Shown: positions 1 to 5,800 of the stretch, piece by piece | Layout of the letters: each line of letters starts with the position of its first letter | Position numbering within the stretch: the stretch's first letter is position 1 | Assembly (NCBI GenBank): GCA_937892215.1 | Contig: CALAVE010000090.1 | Coordinates: 1 to 22,457 of the forward strand | DNA length: 22,457 nt | Reading direction: 5' to 3' | Source: an uncultured Porphyromonadaceae bacterium | GTDB lineage: Bacteria > Bacteroidota > Bacteroidia > Bacteroidales > Muribaculaceae | Notes under the pieces: generated by a model | The model's input: the letters and a program-made list of their open reading frames with translations, nothing else | What the model was told of the DNA's origin: nothing | Database searches by the model: none | Translations under genes and position numbers: made by a program

Positions 1-55
1 GATTTCCCACATCACGGCCATTAAACCACGATTTTATTTGCGAATCACCAAAAAA
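1..55. repeat. 55-bp direct repeat, left copy
   Basis: This segment is identical to 999-1053 over 55 bp and may extend left beyond the window. The two copies bracket the DUF4160/DUF2442 gene pair in the same orientation. The arrangement fits a cassette gained, duplicated or excised by recombination between the repeats. No recombinase or transposase lies next to it, so the mechanism is unknown. Confidence 0.85.
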
Positions 56-94
56 CAAGCCGCGCAGATAGCGAAAATTTGATTAGTCTATATT

Positions 95-125
95 TTTGTG
101 GTATCGAAAATAATTCCTATCTTTG
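95..125 (+). promoter_or_regulatory. Bacteroidota sigma-ABfr-type promoter for the DUF4160/DUF2442 pair
   Basis: A -33 TTTG at 95-98 and a -7 TATCTTTG at 118-125 (consensus TAnnTTTG) are separated by 19 nt, the usual Bacteroidota spacing. Transcription would start near 130, about 25 nt before the DUF4160 ATG at 156. Confidence 0.75.
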
Positions 126-155
126 CACTTGAAAACAAATAAGCAAAAAAACATT

Positions 156-395
156 ATGCCAGAGATATTCAGATTTTTCGGGTTTTCGTTTTTCTTCTAT
201 AGCCGTGAACATGAGCCGATTCATGTACACGTTGAGGGTAACGGCGGATACGCAATCTTTGACCTGACAGACGACGAATTTGTCTTACGCGAAAAGGTAA
301 AAATAAAAGCTTCTGACTTCAAAAAGATTAAATCAGTTATTGACGAAAATGCTGATATTATTATCAACCACTGGAATGAACATTTTAACAAGTGA
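156..395 (+). CDS. DUF4160 domain protein, putative toxin of a TA-like pair
   Basis: This encodes 79 aa beginning MPEIFRFFGFSFFFYSREHE. The opening aromatic stretch followed by E-H-x-P-x-H-x-H-V is the hallmark of DUF4160, a small family usually encoded beside DUF2442 proteins and predicted to act as one half of a toxin-antitoxin-type module. I chose ATG 156 over the in-frame TTG at 123 because the TTG sits inside the -7 promoter element and the family starts at MPEI. The partner gene starts 13 nt downstream, so the two are surely cotranscribed. The assignment as toxin is inferred from family context; no activity can be read from the sequence. Confidence 0.8.
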   Translation: MPEIFRFFGFSFFFYSREHEPIHVHVEGNGGYAIFDLTDDEFVLREKVKIKASDFKKIKSVIDENADIIINHWNEHFNK

Positions 396-408
396 GAAGG
401 ATAAGAAG

Positions 409-816
409 ATGAGAATTGTTGAAATATGGTTTGATGACGAATATATTTACGGGAAGGACGAGAAGGGCATAGTTCTTCGCCAGTCATTGCTATGGTATCC
501 ACGTTTAAATGCCGCAACCGATGAGCAGCGTAACGATTTTAGCATAGGCCATGGCGGCATACATTGGCGCAACATTGACGAAGACATTAGTTTCGAGAGT
601 TTCAAATATGATGATGCCGAACCTACAGCGTTGCAAAAATTTTTCCTTACCCACAAAGAAATCAATGTCGCGGAATTTGCCCGGACATTAGGCATAAACC
701 CCACGTTGCTAAGGAATTATATAAATGGATTCAAAAAGCCTTCGGCTGAGCGTGAGCAAGCAATCCTTGCACACATTCATAAGTTAGGCAAAGAAATGGT
801 TGCCGCCGTTTTTTGA
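409..816 (+). CDS. DUF2442 protein with C-terminal HTH, putative antitoxin
   Basis: This encodes 135 aa starting MRIVEIWFDDEYIYGKDEKG. Residues 1-70 fit DUF2442, including the R-x-x-L-x-W-Y-P-R-L block near residues 23-33. Residues ~90-120 (EFARTLGINPTLLRNYINGF) form a helix-turn-helix of the Xre type. A DUF2442 plus DNA-binding C-terminus is the usual make-up of the partner of DUF4160 toxins, and it would let the protein repress its own promoter. ATG 409 is preceded by an A/G-rich stretch. Upstream in-frame starts inside the DUF4160 gene were rejected because they lack homology-like sequence. Confidence 0.8.
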   Translation: MRIVEIWFDDEYIYGKDEKGIVLRQSLLWYPRLNAATDEQRNDFSIGHGGIHWRNIDEDISFESFKYDDAEPTALQKFFLTHKEINVAEFARTLGINPTLLRNYINGFKKPSAEREQAILAHIHKLGKEMVAAVF

Positions 817-947
817 TTCCCGCCAATTCAATCAAAAACGCGCTGATTTTGCGAATTTGTGCAAGCCGACTACAAAGTCAAGTTTACTTGAACACTGTTG
901 GGGCGCAGTCAACTTTATCTAAACCTATATCGACGAACTGGATCTCG

Positions 948-986
948 GCGAGTTGCATACAAGACTGCAACTCGCTGAATTTTTGC
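948..986 (+). terminator. Probable terminator hairpin after the DUF4160/DUF2442 pair
   Basis: A perfect 10-bp stem pairs GCGAGTTGCA at 948-957 with TGCAACTCGC at 966-975 around an 8-nt loop. TGAATTTTT follows. The T run is short, so it could be a weak terminator or simply a stable hairpin. The rest of 817-998 shows no credible gene. Confidence 0.5.
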
Positions 987-998
987 GAAATTACTAAA

Positions 999-1053
999 GA
1001 TTTCCCACATCACGGCCATTAAACCACGATTTTATTTGCGAATCACCAAAAAA
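999..1053. repeat. 55-bp direct repeat, right copy
   Basis: This is identical to 1-55, and it closes the ~1 kb unit that holds the DUF4160/DUF2442 pair. The sequence diverges immediately after the A-run (seven A here, six in the left copy). Confidence 0.85.
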
Positions 1054-1131
1054 ATGAACCGGAATGAACCATGCGCGAGTATTGCGAAGGCTGTAACTTA
1101 GCGCCCAAAATAGGTAGCGTGATTACAAACA

Positions 1132-1260
1132 GTCATTTGAAACCTGAGAATTCCGCCCCCCTGATGGCCGGTTAGCCCATCGGGGGGGGACAAGCGAGGC
1201 GGCACAGTGGTGGCCACCCTGCAGGGGAATTACCCGCAACTCTGCCGCCCGCTTTTTACA
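1132..1260 (+). other. GC-rich structured block opening with a partial copy of the RNA 5' arm
   Basis: Positions 1132-1153 repeat the 5' arm of the structured RNA at 1400-1423 with two single-base deletions: GTCATTTGA, then ACCTGAGAA. No matching 3' arm follows locally. Next comes a GC-rich region with a C6/G7 hairpin (1154-1186) and a GGCGGCA/TGCCGCC stem (around 1198-1250). No ORF is convincing here. It could be a decayed or rearranged relative of the RNA, or an unrelated small structured element. It lies upstream of the promoter at 1304-1334, so it is not part of that transcript. Confidence 0.45.
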
Positions 1261-1303
1261 GGACTTTTTTTTGAACAAAACTTTGGAAAAAGTTAAAAAA
1301 TGT

Positions 1304-1334
1304 TTTGTGAAAAAGAAAACAATTGCTAACTTTG
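1304..1334 (+). promoter_or_regulatory. Promoter of structured RNA copy 1
   Basis: A -33 TTTG at 1304-1307 and a -7 TAACTTTG at 1327-1334 are 19 nt apart. Transcription would start near 1341. The second RNA locus at 18780-18810 has the same two elements at the same spacing. Confidence 0.75.
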
Positions 1335-1356
1335 GGACGCGGATTCGATACAATCT

Positions 1357-1605
1357 GCACCGACATTGCGAATAACGAGAAGCGTTTTTGCTGACGCCTG
1401 TCATTTGAGAACCTGAGAAATTCTACAAAACAAGACACGGGACGAAGGAAAAACAGCTTCCGCGCTTATACAAGCGTGGGCTGTCATCTTATTTCACTCT
1501 TAGTGTCTTCAGGTTTTCTCAGGACCTTCAAATGGCGAGCGTGGCATAAAGCAGTCCACGCTTTCTTTATGTATTACCCCGCCACCCGGGCTGCATGGCG
1601 ACGTG
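1357..1605 (+). ncRNA. Structured leader RNA, copy 1 (unrecognised family, pseudoknotted)
   Basis: About 250 nt align with 18833-19072 and share one fold. P0 is AACG/CGTT (1374-1386). P1 is 1399-1408 with 1528-1537. P2 is CCTGAGAAA 1412-1420 with TTTCTCAGG 1515-1523. P3 is AAGACAC 1432-1438 with GTGTCTT 1503-1509. Inside is a hairpin at 1453-1484 with stem CCGCGCTT/AAGCGTGG. After P1 comes a hairpin AGCGTGG 1538-1544 with CCACGCT 1556-1562. The segment 1472-1484 can instead pair over 13 nt with 1551-1563, making a pseudoknot across P1-P2. The 3' end (1577-1605) is nearly identical to copy 2. It sits just upstream of the 298-aa gene and could be a cis leader or a processed RNA. I do not recognise it as 6S, SRP, RNase P, tmRNA or a known riboswitch. 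Confidence 0.85.
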
Positions 1606-1632
1606 GCAGCATTAATGCTAAATTGTTCATCA

Positions 1633-2529
1633 ATGAGAATGAAGAGCCTGATTGTTGACATACTTAAGCACATCGTGTACGATGAACTTGTTTCCGGGGA
1701 AATCGACTTATCAAAAGCTGATTATATCAACCAACGAGCCATTATCAACTCCATCTTCAAGCATGGCGAGTACAACAAAGGCCAGTTGATATTGCGACTG
1801 ACAGTTATCGACTCACTTTACTCGACAAATGCCTCGTACAGCTATTTCTCTATCGAGGAAATGGCTGAGAAGATTTTGTCACTTGGCACGCAACGCCAGG
1901 CACGTGACTACTTCTATGCTATCGCCTGTATGGGCGAGGATGTCAAAAAGCTGTTTGATGAGCCTTACGGAATCCAAAAGGACTTGCGAGAGGGCAGCAA
2001 ACAGATGTCACTGCTCAGCAAGTATGCCTACTACGAATTGTGCCAAGAGCCCGAACGGTACTCCAAAGGTTTTCCCATCTACGACCGTCTGGCCAAGGAA
2101 TCCTATCCCATCGTGTGCCGTATGCTCAAGCTCAAGCCGGTGGAGCGGTTACCGCAAACGCCCGCCATTGAGCCGTACGTGCGTTGCATCAATCAGTTGC
2201 GCAGGTCCTTGTTTGATGGGGATGGCACTTTCCAAGGTTTCCAGCAATTCGATGTGCTTGATGCCTACCTGTGGCGGATGGGCAAGTTCAATGAAGGAAA
2301 CCTATCGCTACTACTTGGCCGTGAAGACTATTGCCGCTTTATCCGCAACATCCGACTTGATGCCGACACCACGGGCAACCCACTAAGTAGCGACCGATTC
2401 AACAAGCAGGTGCTCCAAGCCTTGGCTCATGCCGAACGCCCCTTCGCCAACTGCTCGAATGAGGCCTATTTGGCCATCTTGCTTAAGCACTGGCGCGTGT
2501 TCAATAGTTATGGTAAACATCCTATTTAA
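1633..2529 (+). CDS. RNA-associated conserved protein of unknown family, paralogue 1
   Basis: This encodes 298 aa, paralogous to the protein at 19089-20015. Two blocks are strongly shared. Residues 126-154 run from SLLSKYAYYEL to GFPIYDRLA; this block is 21 of 30 identical when counted from the residue before SLLSK. Residues 202-228 (GFQQFDVLDAYLWRMGKF then GNLSLL) are 23 of 27 identical. The N-terminal third shares QR-x4-NS-x-F and the I-D-S-L-Y-S-T motif near residues 59-65. No signal peptide or membrane segment is visible, so it should be cytosolic. The 'PIYD...DAYLW-x-x-GK' layout faintly recalls helical proteins of unknown function with HhH-type folds, a weak resemblance only. The start was set at ATG 1633 in an AT-rich context; 1615 or 1639 are alternatives. 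It follows structured RNA copy 1 and heads a long operon. Confidence 0.8.
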   Translation: MRMKSLIVDILKHIVYDELVSGEIDLSKADYINQRAIINSIFKHGEYNKGQLILRLTVIDSLYSTNASYSYFSIEEMAEKILSLGTQRQARDYFYAIACMGEDVKKLFDEPYGIQKDLREGSKQMSLLSKYAYYELCQEPERYSKGFPIYDRLAKESYPIVCRMLKLKPVERLPQTPAIEPYVRCINQLRRSLFDGDGTFQGFQQFDVLDAYLWRMGKFNEGNLSLLLGREDYCRFIRNIRLDADTTGNPLSSDRFNKQVLQALAHAERPFANCSNEAYLAILLKHWRVFNSYGKHPI

Positions 2530-2566
2530 ATTCAATATTAGTATTTTTTTCTTAAAAATTATCGCT

Positions 2567-2914
2567 ATGCAGATTAAAGTAGATGGACGCCTGTTGGTGT
2601 CGACCCTTTGTGAGAGATTTAAAGCGGAGTTCGGTGGAACTCTGCGTGTGTACAACGGCAACAAGCGCTGCACCGGCAGCGAGAAAGTGGCCGATCTGGT
2701 GAAGACCACCGGCAGTTATGAATGCCGCGGGAGCAAGACGGTGGCCGGTTTCATCAAGGACTTGCAGGAGCAGTTCGGACTGAAGGTCAAGATAGGCTCT
2801 GGTGACGACTGGGTGCTCGCTTTGGACGAGATGACATTGGCCAAGCTCCCGGATATTCCCAAGAATGCTACCAAGAAGGACATGGAAGAACTAAAATCAA
2901 AATATTCAAAGTAA
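2567..2914 (+). CDS. Small protein of unknown function ('VDGR...LRVY' family), member 1
   Basis: This encodes 115 aa beginning MQIKVDGRLLVSTLCERFKA. It shares its architecture with the 104-aa product at 4885-5199: a V-D-G-R-x-x-V-x-(S/T)-L start, then F-x-x-(E/A)-F-G-x-(S/T)-L-R-V-Y, a middle G-rich strand, a K-V-x-x-(F/L)-I/V-x-x-L-x-x-x-F-G-(L/I)-x-V-x-(I/V) stretch and an L-A-x-x-x-(M/I)-T-L-A end. The alternating pattern suggests a compact alpha/beta domain. There is no signal peptide or membrane segment. ATG 2567 is 37 nt after the 298-aa gene. The C-terminal 20 residues are charged and absent from the paralogue. Confidence 0.75.
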   Translation: MQIKVDGRLLVSTLCERFKAEFGGTLRVYNGNKRCTGSEKVADLVKTTGSYECRGSKTVAGFIKDLQEQFGLKVKIGSGDDWVLALDEMTLAKLPDIPKNATKKDMEELKSKYSK

Positions 2915-2936
2915 TTACCTATTAATTAAATAACCC

Positions 2937-3194
2937 ATGGCAGTAAAGAAAAATGCAGACGGTACGGTGGATAAGCGTACCAAGGAGGGCAAAGCCATTG
3001 CCGCGCGCATGGCCAAGGCTCGTGCAGCGCGAGCCAAGTCATCAACCACAACCAAGAAAAGCACTCTGAAGAAAACTCAGAGTGGCAAGGTTGATAAGCG
3101 TACCAAGGAGGGCAAAGCCATTGCCGAACGTATGGCAAAAGCACGCAAGGCGAAGAATAGCCTCGCAAACCGACTCAAGAGATTATTTGGATAA
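2937..3194 (+). CDS. Basic protein with two copies of a 'VDKRTKEGKAIA' repeat
   Basis: This encodes 85 aa, extremely rich in Lys/Arg/Ala. The motif V-D-K-R-T-K-E-G-K-A-I-A-x-R-M-A-K-A-R occurs twice, near residues 11-29 and 51-69, separated by a Ser/Thr/Lys linker (KSSTTTKKSTLKK). Each copy should form one amphipathic basic helix, so the protein looks like a two-headed nucleic-acid- or acidic-surface-binding peptide. The repeat is also nearly identical at DNA level (gataagcgtaccaaggaggg), pointing to a recent internal duplication or strong constraint. It lies 22 nt after the previous gene and 14 nt before the TerB-like gene. I do not recognise a named family. Confidence 0.75.
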   Translation: MAVKKNADGTVDKRTKEGKAIAARMAKARAARAKSSTTTKKSTLKKTQSGKVDKRTKEGKAIAERMAKARKAKNSLANRLKRLFG

Positions 3195-3208
3195 CTTTTT
3201 AAAGCTAC

Positions 3209-3628
3209 ATGAAAATGAAAACAGATATCAAAACGATAGCATCGCTTGTGTCATCAATCGTGTGGTGCGATGGCGAGTACAGCGAAGTGGAACGTGAAAC
3301 CACCGATGAGATCATCGAGGCGCTGGAGTTGCCGGCCGATGAGTTCAAGAAACTGATTGAAGAAGCTAATGCTTCTACCGAGAAAATGAATGACGAGCAA
3401 ATCGCCAAATACCTTGAGCAGACAGCATCACAAGTCGATGAGGAAGATGTGCCCATCGTGTTTGAAGCGCTGATGCAAATGGCACTGTGCGACGGCGTGC
3501 TCACTGGCGACGAGGTGGACAACCTGCTTTCCATCGCTGATGCCCTTGGCATGGACCAGGCAACAGCAGTCCTCCTGCTTTGCGATATGGTGAAAGAAGA
3601 ACCCGAACTCGAAATTTCATTTGAATAA
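3209..3628 (+). CDS. TerB-like (tellurite-resistance/DjlA-type) acidic helical protein
   Basis: This encodes 139 aa, strongly acidic and all-helical in character. It has the two-lobed TerB pattern: V-W-C-D-G-E-Y-S-x-x-E near residues 17-27 and A-L-C-D-G-V-L-T-x-x-E near 92-102, each the metal-binding 'D-G-x-(I/V/Y)-x-x-x-E' signature of the family. TerB domains occur in stress-response and phage-related ter gene modules and may bind divalent metals at the membrane. Other ter genes (TerC, TerD, TerZ) are not visible here, so this is a TerB-like component in a different setting. It ends 5 nt before the OmpA-domain gene, with which it should be translated together. Confidence 0.75.
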   Translation: MKMKTDIKTIASLVSSIVWCDGEYSEVERETTDEIIEALELPADEFKKLIEEANASTEKMNDEQIAKYLEQTASQVDEEDVPIVFEALMQMALCDGVLTGDEVDNLLSIADALGMDQATAVLLLCDMVKEEPELEISFE

Positions 3629-3633
3629 TACCT

Positions 3634-4557
3634 ATGGCAAGTAAAATCCGCGTTTACGGTAAAGCGCAAAACCGTACTGCTCTGGGCATCATGCATGCCT
3701 ACATGACAATGTATCCGCATGCCACGCTCGACGACATCCGTCAGGCGTTCCCCAACTCGCTCAACCCCGACAAGGGCACAGCCGAGATTTTCATCCCCGC
3801 CGAGGAGAAAGGCACAACCGCCAACTGGGACGGCTACTTCAAGAATGAGGACGAGTTGCTCACCATGGGCGACGGGCAGAAGGTGTCGGTGGTGAAGATG
3901 TGGACCAAGCCCTCATTTGAGCGAGCCATTGAGCAGGCAAAGCTCTATGACATTGAGATTGCCCAATTCGACCCAGCCGAGAAAGGTTTTGGCAAAAAAG
4001 GCTCATTCTATCTCGAGTTTTTGAACGGCTATGTGCCGCCCCAACCCAAAGAGGAGAAGAAAAAAGGCATCCCCATCTGGCTGTGGGCGCTGCTCGGCCT
4101 TGGCGCGCTGGGCGTTATCGCGTGGTTGGCATTTGGCGGTAAGAAAGAACCGCAGATAGTTGAGAAAGAAGTGCTCAAGGAGGTCGTGGTACACGACACG
4201 GTCTATGTCGAGCAAATTGACGAGATTGAAAAGAATTACAACGCCGCACAGTTTGAGCAGGGCAAAGCCGAACTCAACGACGACGCCAAACTCGCCCTTC
4301 ACGACTTGGCAAAGGTTTTGAGCCGCAATCCCGAACTCAAACTGAGCATCGAGGGCCACACCTCGAGCGAAGGCACCGAAGCAGTCAATCTAAAGTTGAG
4401 CGAAGACCGCGCGCAGGCGGCTGTCAATTTCCTTGTCAACAAGGAAGGCATCGCAGCCGATCGACTGCAAGCCAAGGGCTACGGCTCGTCGAAGCCGCTC
4501 TCAAAAGACTCGCTTGAGGTGAATCGACGCACCGAGTTTATTATTTTGGAACAATAA
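3634..4557 (+). CDS. Inner-membrane-anchored OmpA/MotB-type peptidoglycan-binding protein
   Basis: This encodes 307 aa. Residues 1-135 form a soluble N-terminal domain I do not recognise (MASKIRVYGKAQNRTALGIM...). A Lys-rich stretch then precedes one membrane helix (146-168, IPIWLWALLGLGALGVIAWL). A Val/Glu-rich stalk follows at 172-200. Residues ~205-305 are an OmpA C-terminal domain with E-G-H-T-S-S-E-G at 240-247, L-S-E-D-R-A at 255-260 and V-N-R-R-T-E-F at 296-302. There is no signal peptide, so the N-domain should be cytoplasmic and the OmpA domain periplasmic, gripping the cell wall. The usual Asp of 'GHTD' is Ser here. The layout suits a transducer or anchor linking the cytosolic TerB-like and small proteins of this operon to the envelope. 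Confidence 0.85.
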   Translation: MASKIRVYGKAQNRTALGIMHAYMTMYPHATLDDIRQAFPNSLNPDKGTAEIFIPAEEKGTTANWDGYFKNEDELLTMGDGQKVSVVKMWTKPSFERAIEQAKLYDIEIAQFDPAEKGFGKKGSFYLEFLNGYVPPQPKEEKKKGIPIWLWALLGLGALGVIAWLAFGGKKEPQIVEKEVLKEVVVHDTVYVEQIDEIEKNYNAAQFEQGKAELNDDAKLALHDLAKVLSRNPELKLSIEGHTSSEGTEAVNLKLSEDRAQAAVNFLVNKEGIAADRLQAKGYGSSKPLSKDSLEVNRRTEFIILEQ

Positions 4558-4571
4558 GTTTTAGATAATCG

Positions 4572-4836
4572 ATGACTCCTAAAGCCCTTCTCACATCCAG
4601 CGCCGAGGAACTCATCGGTAAGATGATAAATTCGCAGGCTCAGAAACTGATGCCCGAACAAATCGTCGATGTGGTGAACCGGCATTGCAAGTTGGCCGCC
4701 GGCGCAGGCCTTGTGCCTGTGCCGGGAGCTGGGAGCCGATATGGCGTTGGGTACGGTCATCTGGCTACTGCTCGCCAACCTAATCACTTCACTTGTAGTC
4801 ATCTTTGGAGTGTCATTTATGCTCAACAAGAAGTAA
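4572..4836 (+). pseudogene. DUF697-like (YcjF/EcsC-type) gene broken by a 7-bp duplication
   Basis: Frame 1 starts at ATG 4572 and reads MTPKALLTSSAEELIGKMIN ... LMPEQIVDVVNRHCKLAAGAGLVPVPGA before turning to nonsense. The A-G-L-(V/I)-P-(V)-P-G-A-D-M pattern is typical of DUF697-like proteins. At 4724-4736 the bases read GGGAGC T GGGAGC, a 7-bp tandem duplication. Removing one unit restores VPGADMALGTVIW and the frame to the stop at 4834-4836, giving 85 aa. The restored C-terminus (ANLITSLVVIFGVSFMLNKK) is a membrane helix. Even restored, the protein is shorter than usual relatives. The tail could also be made alone from ATG 4741 as a 31-aa membrane peptide. The lesion may be fixed, switchable or a sequencing error. 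Confidence 0.7.
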
Positions 4837-4884
4837 AATCGTATTAAGTAACAATTTCAATAACATTTCATTAACGTAATTCTT

Positions 4885-5199
4885 ATGGCAGATTTTAAAG
4901 TAGATGGCCGCATGAAGGTAAAATCCCTGAAGGCCAATTTCAAGAAAGCGTTTGGCTGCAGCCTGCGCGTGTACACAACCACATCGTGTAAGACCCCTGC
5001 TGATGACGACGCCACCCTGGCATCCATCAAGAAAGATGGTGCCAATGGCGGAGAAATCGTGGTGGGCTCCAACATTCGTGTCGGCAACTTCGAGAAAAAG
5101 GTTACCGAACTCTATGGCATCGGTGTCCAAGTGGCTAATGCAGCCAACACCAAACTGAGCAATAACGACATCACTCTTGCTGCAGCCGGCAAGGAGTGA
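4885..5199 (+). CDS. Small protein of unknown function ('VDGR...LRVY' family), member 2
   Basis: This encodes 104 aa, paralogous to the product at 2567-2914. It starts MADFKVDGRMKVKSLKANFK, followed by F-G-C-S-L-R-V-Y, a D-D-D-A-T-L-A-S-I-K segment, G-G-E-I-V-V-G-S-N-I-R-V-G-N-F and a closing L-S-N-N-D-I-T-L-A-A-A-G-K-E. The alternating strands suggest a small alpha/beta fold. It has no membrane segment. A remnant of its 3' end is found again at 5727-5795. ATG 4885 follows an AT-rich leader of 48 nt after the broken DUF697-like gene. Confidence 0.75.
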   Translation: MADFKVDGRMKVKSLKANFKKAFGCSLRVYTTTSCKTPADDDATLASIKKDGANGGEIVVGSNIRVGNFEKKVTELYGIGVQVANAANTKLSNNDITLAAAGKE

Positions 5200-5234
5200 C
5201 AATTATTTATCAACAATCTTTAAATTCATTTCAA
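5182..5234 (+). repeat. Gene-end/spacer repeat, copy 1
   Basis: The end of the 4885-5199 gene and the following AT-rich spacer carry GCCGGCAAGGAGTGACAATT, then ATTTATCAACAA and TTAAATTCATTTCAA-like sequence. Near-identical versions lie at 5780-5800 (core only) and 6668-6717 (core plus spacer). Each encodes a final A-G-K-E-stop. This suggests gene shuffling or duplication using these junctions. Confidence 0.7.
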
Positions 5235-5252
5235 CCTCAAAATATATTTCTT

Positions 5253-5714
5253 ATGAATATTTCATCAAAGTATAAAGATTGGAACATCTATTACTCCTCT
5301 GATTATTATTTCGGAGGGTATAGGCGTGGAACATTTTACAAACAATACTCTTATGATTCAGCTTGCGTGGGTATTACCAAGTTTGAAGACGGGCGAGAAA
5401 AACTGTACTTCACAACATGGGATGACCAAGCAGGAAAGACAAAGAAGAAGTTAATAGAGTTCGCCGAAGAAGTTGGCTTTGAATATAACGCTAAATGGAG
5501 CGGTATAAAATTGGGGCAAGAGTTCATCAAGTTTCTCAACGACAATCCCGCATTGCAGAAGCAAGACCAGGCATCTACCTCAATCAACGATGTTCCCAAT
5601 GATGCAATGAGTTTGCTGAAGTTTCTTGCCGCGCGCATCGGTCTCCAGGTCAACCCCGATTGGGACAAAGCGGCTCTCTTCGATAAGATTGTCGACTTCA
5701 TCGGCAGCAAGTAG
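5253..5714 (+). CDS. Protein with two 'W-module' repeats, unknown function
   Basis: This encodes 153 aa. The N-terminal ~60 residues are Tyr-rich and beta-like (NIYYSSDYYFGGYRRGTFYK). Two copies of a ~35-aa helical module follow. Copy one (62-97) reads K-K-K-L-I-E-F-A-E-E-V-G-F-E-Y-N-x-K-W-x-x-x-x-L-G-x-x-F-I-K-F-L. Copy two (118-153) reads L-L-K-F-L-A-A-R-I-G-L-Q-V-N-P-D-W-x-K-x-x-L-F-x-K-I-V-D-F-I. The same module occurs once in each of the products at 6092-6577 and 6720-6917. No signal peptide or membrane helix is seen. ATG 5253 was chosen because the upstream in-frame codons lie in the repeated spacer. Confidence 0.7.
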   Translation: MNISSKYKDWNIYYSSDYYFGGYRRGTFYKQYSYDSACVGITKFEDGREKLYFTTWDDQAGKTKKKLIEFAEEVGFEYNAKWSGIKLGQEFIKFLNDNPALQKQDQASTSINDVPNDAMSLLKFLAARIGLQVNPDWDKAALFDKIVDFIGSK

Positions 5715-5726
5715 TTTAATTCTAAA

Positions 5727-5795
5727 ATGGCTAATGCCGACAACACAAAACTGAGCAACAACGACATCACCCTCGCCGCAGCCGGCAAGGAGTGA
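5727..5795 (+). pseudogene. Remnant of the 3' end of the 4885-5199 gene
   Basis: Twenty-two codons read MANADNTKLSNNDITLAAAG then KE and stop. They match the last residues of the protein at 4885-5199 (ANAANTKLSNNDITLAAAGKE), with several synonymous base differences. The upstream two-thirds of that gene are missing. It is either a leftover of a duplication or, less likely, a microprotein. Confidence 0.65.
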
Positions 5796-5800
5796 CAATT
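5780..5800 (+). repeat. Gene-end/spacer repeat, copy 2
   Basis: This is the core GCCGGCAAGGAGTGACAATT at the end of the gene remnant. The match to the other two copies stops right after AATT, where a different spacer begins. Confidence 0.65.

Noticed and set aside
813..1022. 69-aa open frame after the DUF2442 gene
   Set aside because: It overlaps the DUF2442 stop, crosses the hairpin and enters the direct repeat. The composition is unlike neighbouring genes and no family resemblance is seen.
1320..1350. tmRNA/tRNA-like word GGACGCGGATTCGAT near the RNA start
   Set aside because: Only a chance resemblance to a T-arm: no acceptor stem, no CCA end and no tag-coding region. The word is absent from copy 2.
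1357..2529. IscB/TnpB-type OMEGA RNA and nuclease
   Set aside because: The RNA-upstream-of-gene layout is reminiscent, but neither ~300-aa protein shows RuvC, HNH or zinc-finger motifs, and the RNA does not show a recognisable OMEGA fold.
1357..2529. Retron-type msr/msd RNA with reverse transcriptase
   Set aside because: There is no reverse transcriptase (no YADD motif or RT blocks) in either neighbouring protein or elsewhere in the window.
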